Shown here in pieces: positions 5,932 through 7,711 of a stretch of 7,711 bases of DNA. The notes under the pieces were generated by a model. The model saw only the letters and a list, made by a program, of their open reading frames with translations, was not told where the DNA came from and did no database searches. The position numbers and the translations under genes were made by a program. The stretch lies in contig JAFNGD010000238.1 in assembly GCA_017885365.1 (NCBI GenBank), positions 1 to 7,711 on the forward strand. Direction: 5' to 3'. The first letter of the stretch is position 1; each line of letters opens with the position of its first letter. Source of the DNA: Nitrospirota bacterium. Lineage in GTDB: Bacteria; Nitrospirota; UBA9217.

Positions 5932-7013
5932 GACTGCTCGACCGCTACATATTCATGGCGTTCTTCAGGACCTCCTTCATGGTCCTTGCGGGGATCGTGG
6001 TCCTCTTCCTGTGCGTGACCTTCCTGAAGGAGGCCGACGACTTCATCAAGCATAAGGCCGCCCTGGTCCAGATCGCGAAATACTACCTCTACAGCATCCC
6101 GGGCATGGCGGGCCAGGCCCTTCCCTTCGCGGCGCTCATCGGCACCCTGCTCTCCCTGGGCAACCTTTCCCGCAACCAGGAGATCACCGCCATGCGCGCA
6201 GGCGGCCTCAGCCTCATCAACATCATCGCACCGGTCCTCCTCGGCGGCATCCTGATCTCGGGCCTCGGGTTCCTGAACAATGAGGTGTTCATGCCGGTCT
6301 ATACCGCCCGCGCGGCGTACATCCGGAATGTGGAGGTGGAAAAGAAACAGCAGCGGGTCATCTTCCAGCAGCGCCGCCTCTGGCTCCGGGGGCCGGACAA
6401 CAGCATCGCGAACATCGACCTCGTGACCCCGGACCGGAGGGAGATGATCGGCGTCAACATCTACAAGCTGAACCCCGACTTCAGCGTCCGCGAGCGGATC
6501 AAGGCCGGGCGGCTCGTCTGGGAGGAAACTGCCTGGAAGCTCCGGGAGAGCCAGAAGTTCGTCACCCGGGGCGACACCATCATTTCCCAGACGGCGGACG
6601 GCGAGGTGTACAACATCGTGGACAAGCCCGAGGACATGGGAATGATCGTCAAGAGCTCCGAGGAGATGAACTTTACCGAGCTCTGGGATTACGTGCGGAA
6701 GCTCAAGGGCAGCGGGTACAAGGCGGTCCGCTACGAGGTGGACCTGCACGGCAAGATCGCCTATCCCTTTGCGAGCCTCCTGATGGTCATGATCGCCACG
6801 CCCTTCTCGCTCCAGCGGGTGCGGAGCGGCGGAGCAGCTCGCGGCATCGCCCTGTCCCTGCTCATCGCCACCGTGTACTGGGCGCTCACCAGCGGCGGCA
6901 GGGCTCTCGGGCTTTCCGGCGCCATGCCCCCCGTGCAGGCTGCGTGGTTGGCCAACACCGTGTTCGCGGTCATGGCAATCGTTGCCATCGTCCGGATGCA
7001 GCGTCAGGTGTAG
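5928..7013 (+). CDS. lptG: LptG, LPS export ABC transporter permease
   Basis: This is the second permease of the LptB2FG exporter and has the same fold as its neighbour. It opens MRLLDRYIFMAFF; TM1 is at about 9-32, TM2 at 53-78 with SIPGMAGQALPFAALIG, the LptB coupling helix NQEITAMRAGG at 83-93, TM3 at 98-118, and a periplasmic jellyroll from about 125 to 260 (RRLWLRGPDNSIANID, AGRLVWEETAWKLRES). TM4 is at 276-293 (YPFASLLMVMIATPFS), TM5 at 306-323 and TM6 at 338-357. At 361 residues it matches the family's usual length. It overlaps lptF by the four bases ATGA, so the two subunits are made by coupled translation as expected for a 1:1 complex. Only GGAGAGG, 12 nt upstream, serves as a weak SD. 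The gene ends 61 nt before the next ORF, with a new promoter in that gap and no obvious terminator. Confidence 0.95.
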   Translation: MRLLDRYIFMAFFRTSFMVLAGIVVLFLCVTFLKEADDFIKHKAALVQIAKYYLYSIPGMAGQALPFAALIGTLLSLGNLSRNQEITAMRAGGLSLINIIAPVLLGGILISGLGFLNNEVFMPVYTARAAYIRNVEVEKKQQRVIFQQRRLWLRGPDNSIANIDLVTPDRREMIGVNIYKLNPDFSVRERIKAGRLVWEETAWKLRESQKFVTRGDTIISQTADGEVYNIVDKPEDMGMIVKSSEEMNFTELWDYVRKLKGSGYKAVRYEVDLHGKIAYPFASLLMVMIATPFSLQRVRSGGAARGIALSLLIATVYWALTSGGRALGLSGAMPPVQAAWLANTVFAVMAIVAIVRMQRQV

Positions 7014-7018
7014 CATTG

Positions 7019-7047
7019 TTGACAAGGACCGGACACGGTGTTACCTT
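7019..7047 (+). promoter_or_regulatory. Candidate sigma70-type promoter for the 142-residue protein
   Basis: A consensus TTGACA at 7019-7024 is followed after exactly 17 bp by TACCTT (7042-7047), a 3-of-6 match to TATAAT, with TGT just before it (7039-7041) giving an extended -10 form. Transcription would start near 7054, about 21 nt before the ATG at 7075. It begins 6 bp after the lptG stop, so the downstream pair may be expressed both from here and by read-through. Confidence 0.45.
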
Positions 7048-7074
7048 GTGATCAAGGAGCTCTGACGGGACTAT

Positions 7075-7503
7075 ATGAAAAGACTTTTTTTCTCCCAAAG
7101 CATGCTGGACAGCATGGTGGAAGCCGGCAAGATCAAGGTGGACAGGGGTATCCTGACCATGCTCGCCGGCGATAACCCGACCTTCCTGCTGCTCCCGGCG
7201 TTCCGCATCGTCAGGACCATCGACGACGGCGCGGATCCCAGCGGCCTCGTGGGCCAGATCCGGTCCGAGGCTGAGCTGAAGGAGCTGGGCGCCGAGACCT
7301 ATATGGACTCCGTCATCTATAAGGACGTCGCCTACCAGGCGGACACCGGTTTCATTGCCGAGAAGCGGGTTCCTGTCCAGGCAACGGAAGCGAAAACCGC
7401 GCCGAAGCCTGCGGAATCACCCGCGGCAGTCACCGAGCCACCCGCGGAGACGGCCAAGGACGCGAACGACCTGTCCAAGTTCATCCTGGACAACCTGCTC
7501 TGA
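7075..7503 (+). CDS. Uncharacterised 142-residue protein with Pro/Ala linker and C-terminal helix
   Basis: I do not recognise a family. Residues 1-98 look like one compact domain (SQSMLDSMVEAGKIKVDRG, then FLLLPAFRIVRTIDDG, then ELKELGAETYMDSVIY). Residues 99-128 are a low-complexity Pro/Ala/Glu/Lys linker, and the last 14 residues, DANDLSKFILDNLL, form an amphipathic helix that could be a docking motif. There is no signal peptide or membrane segment, so the protein is probably cytoplasmic. An in-frame TGA at 7063-7065 rules out the upstream GTG at 7048. The ATG at 7075 has only GGGA (7067-7070) close by; AAGGAG at 7054-7059 is 15 nt away. The stop codon shares its last base with the next start (TGATG), so it is coupled to a membrane protein, which is the best hint of a partner. 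Confidence 0.8.
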   Translation: MKRLFFSQSMLDSMVEAGKIKVDRGILTMLAGDNPTFLLLPAFRIVRTIDDGADPSGLVGQIRSEAELKELGAETYMDSVIYKDVAYQADTGFIAEKRVPVQATEAKTAPKPAESPAAVTEPPAETAKDANDLSKFILDNLL

Positions 7504-7711
7504 TGCCCTCGGGAACCTCCCTGCTCACGCGGATCGGCAAGATCCTGCTCGGCATCGCGCTCCTTCCCTTCTGTGCGGGATTCGCCTGGCAGCTCGCAGT
7601 CATTTCCATCAGCGTGACGTACCAACCACTCGTTCCCTACTGGTTCGCCGGCGGGTTCATCCTCTATAGCATCATCCACTTCCTGTTCAAGAAGCCGATC
7701 CTGAGCTATGT
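7503..7711 (+). CDS. Membrane protein, N-terminal part (cut by window end)
   Basis: The frame opens at ATG 7503, overlapping the previous stop in TGATG, and stays open to the window end (69 complete codons). The visible part has a short basic N-terminus (MPSGTSLLTRIGK), a first hydrophobic segment at about 14-36 (ILLGIALLPFCAGFAWQLAV), a short loop with TYQPLVPY, a second hydrophobic segment at about 49-62 (WFAGGFILYSIIHFLF), and then KKPILSYV. The layout is of a multi-pass inner-membrane protein. From memory, proteins with a KP-x-x-SY stretch here can continue into a GHELTH-type zinc-protease motif, but that part is not in the window, so no function is assigned. Confidence 0.75.
   Translation, partial: MPSGTSLLTRIGKILLGIALLPFCAGFAWQLAVISISVTYQPLVPYWFAGGFILYSIIHFLFKKPILSY

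Noticed and set aside
5718..7025. A 435-codon open frame antisense to lptG
   Set aside because: It is His, Asp and Gly rich low-complexity shadow of a confidently identified gene.

Overview
The window is GC-rich, densely coded bacterial DNA. The organism is a diderm (Gram-negative) bacterium: it encodes both LptF and LptG permeases of the lipopolysaccharide exporter, a probable outer-membrane barrel protein ending in phenylalanine, and a periplasmic thioredoxin-like protein. Overall style (codon use, an uncharacterised ~600-residue protein that I associate from memory with Geobacter-like and Nitrospirota-like genomes, palindromic intergenic repeats) suggests a Desulfobacterota or Nitrospirota relative, but the assignment is only a guess. 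There is no prophage, insertion sequence, CRISPR array, tRNA or rRNA in view.

Layout. (1) 1-636, plus strand: 3' end of a probable outer-membrane beta-barrel gene. (2) 637-852: convergent gap holding two related REP-like hairpins. (3) 853-2833, minus strand: a cassette transcribed right to left from a good sigma70-type promoter (2868-2840): a TlpA/ResA-like thiol-disulfide protein, a five-copy heptamer repeat, a probable small single-pass membrane protein, a possible 14-codon leader peptide whose Shine-Dalgarno lies in a hairpin, and a GT51 peptidoglycan glycosyltransferase that stops where a class A PBP transpeptidase domain would begin. (4) 2901-7013, plus strand: a divergent, strong extended -10 promoter sits so close to its gene that the mRNA should be nearly leaderless. 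It drives a 606-residue soluble protein of unknown function followed, almost without gaps, by lptF and lptG. (5) 7019-7711, plus strand: a second promoter, a small 142-residue unknown protein, and the start of a membrane protein joined to it by a TGATG overlap and cut by the window end.

How it fits together. Nearly everything concerns the cell envelope: LPS export (LptFG), glycan polymerisation (GT51), periplasmic redox chemistry (TlpA-like) and an outer-membrane protein. The two least explained items are the unknown protein co-expressed with LptFG, and the 1986-2223 interval, where a small ORF, a long-range inverted repeat, an SD hairpin and a leader ORF overlapping the GT51 start look like a translational-coupling control region.
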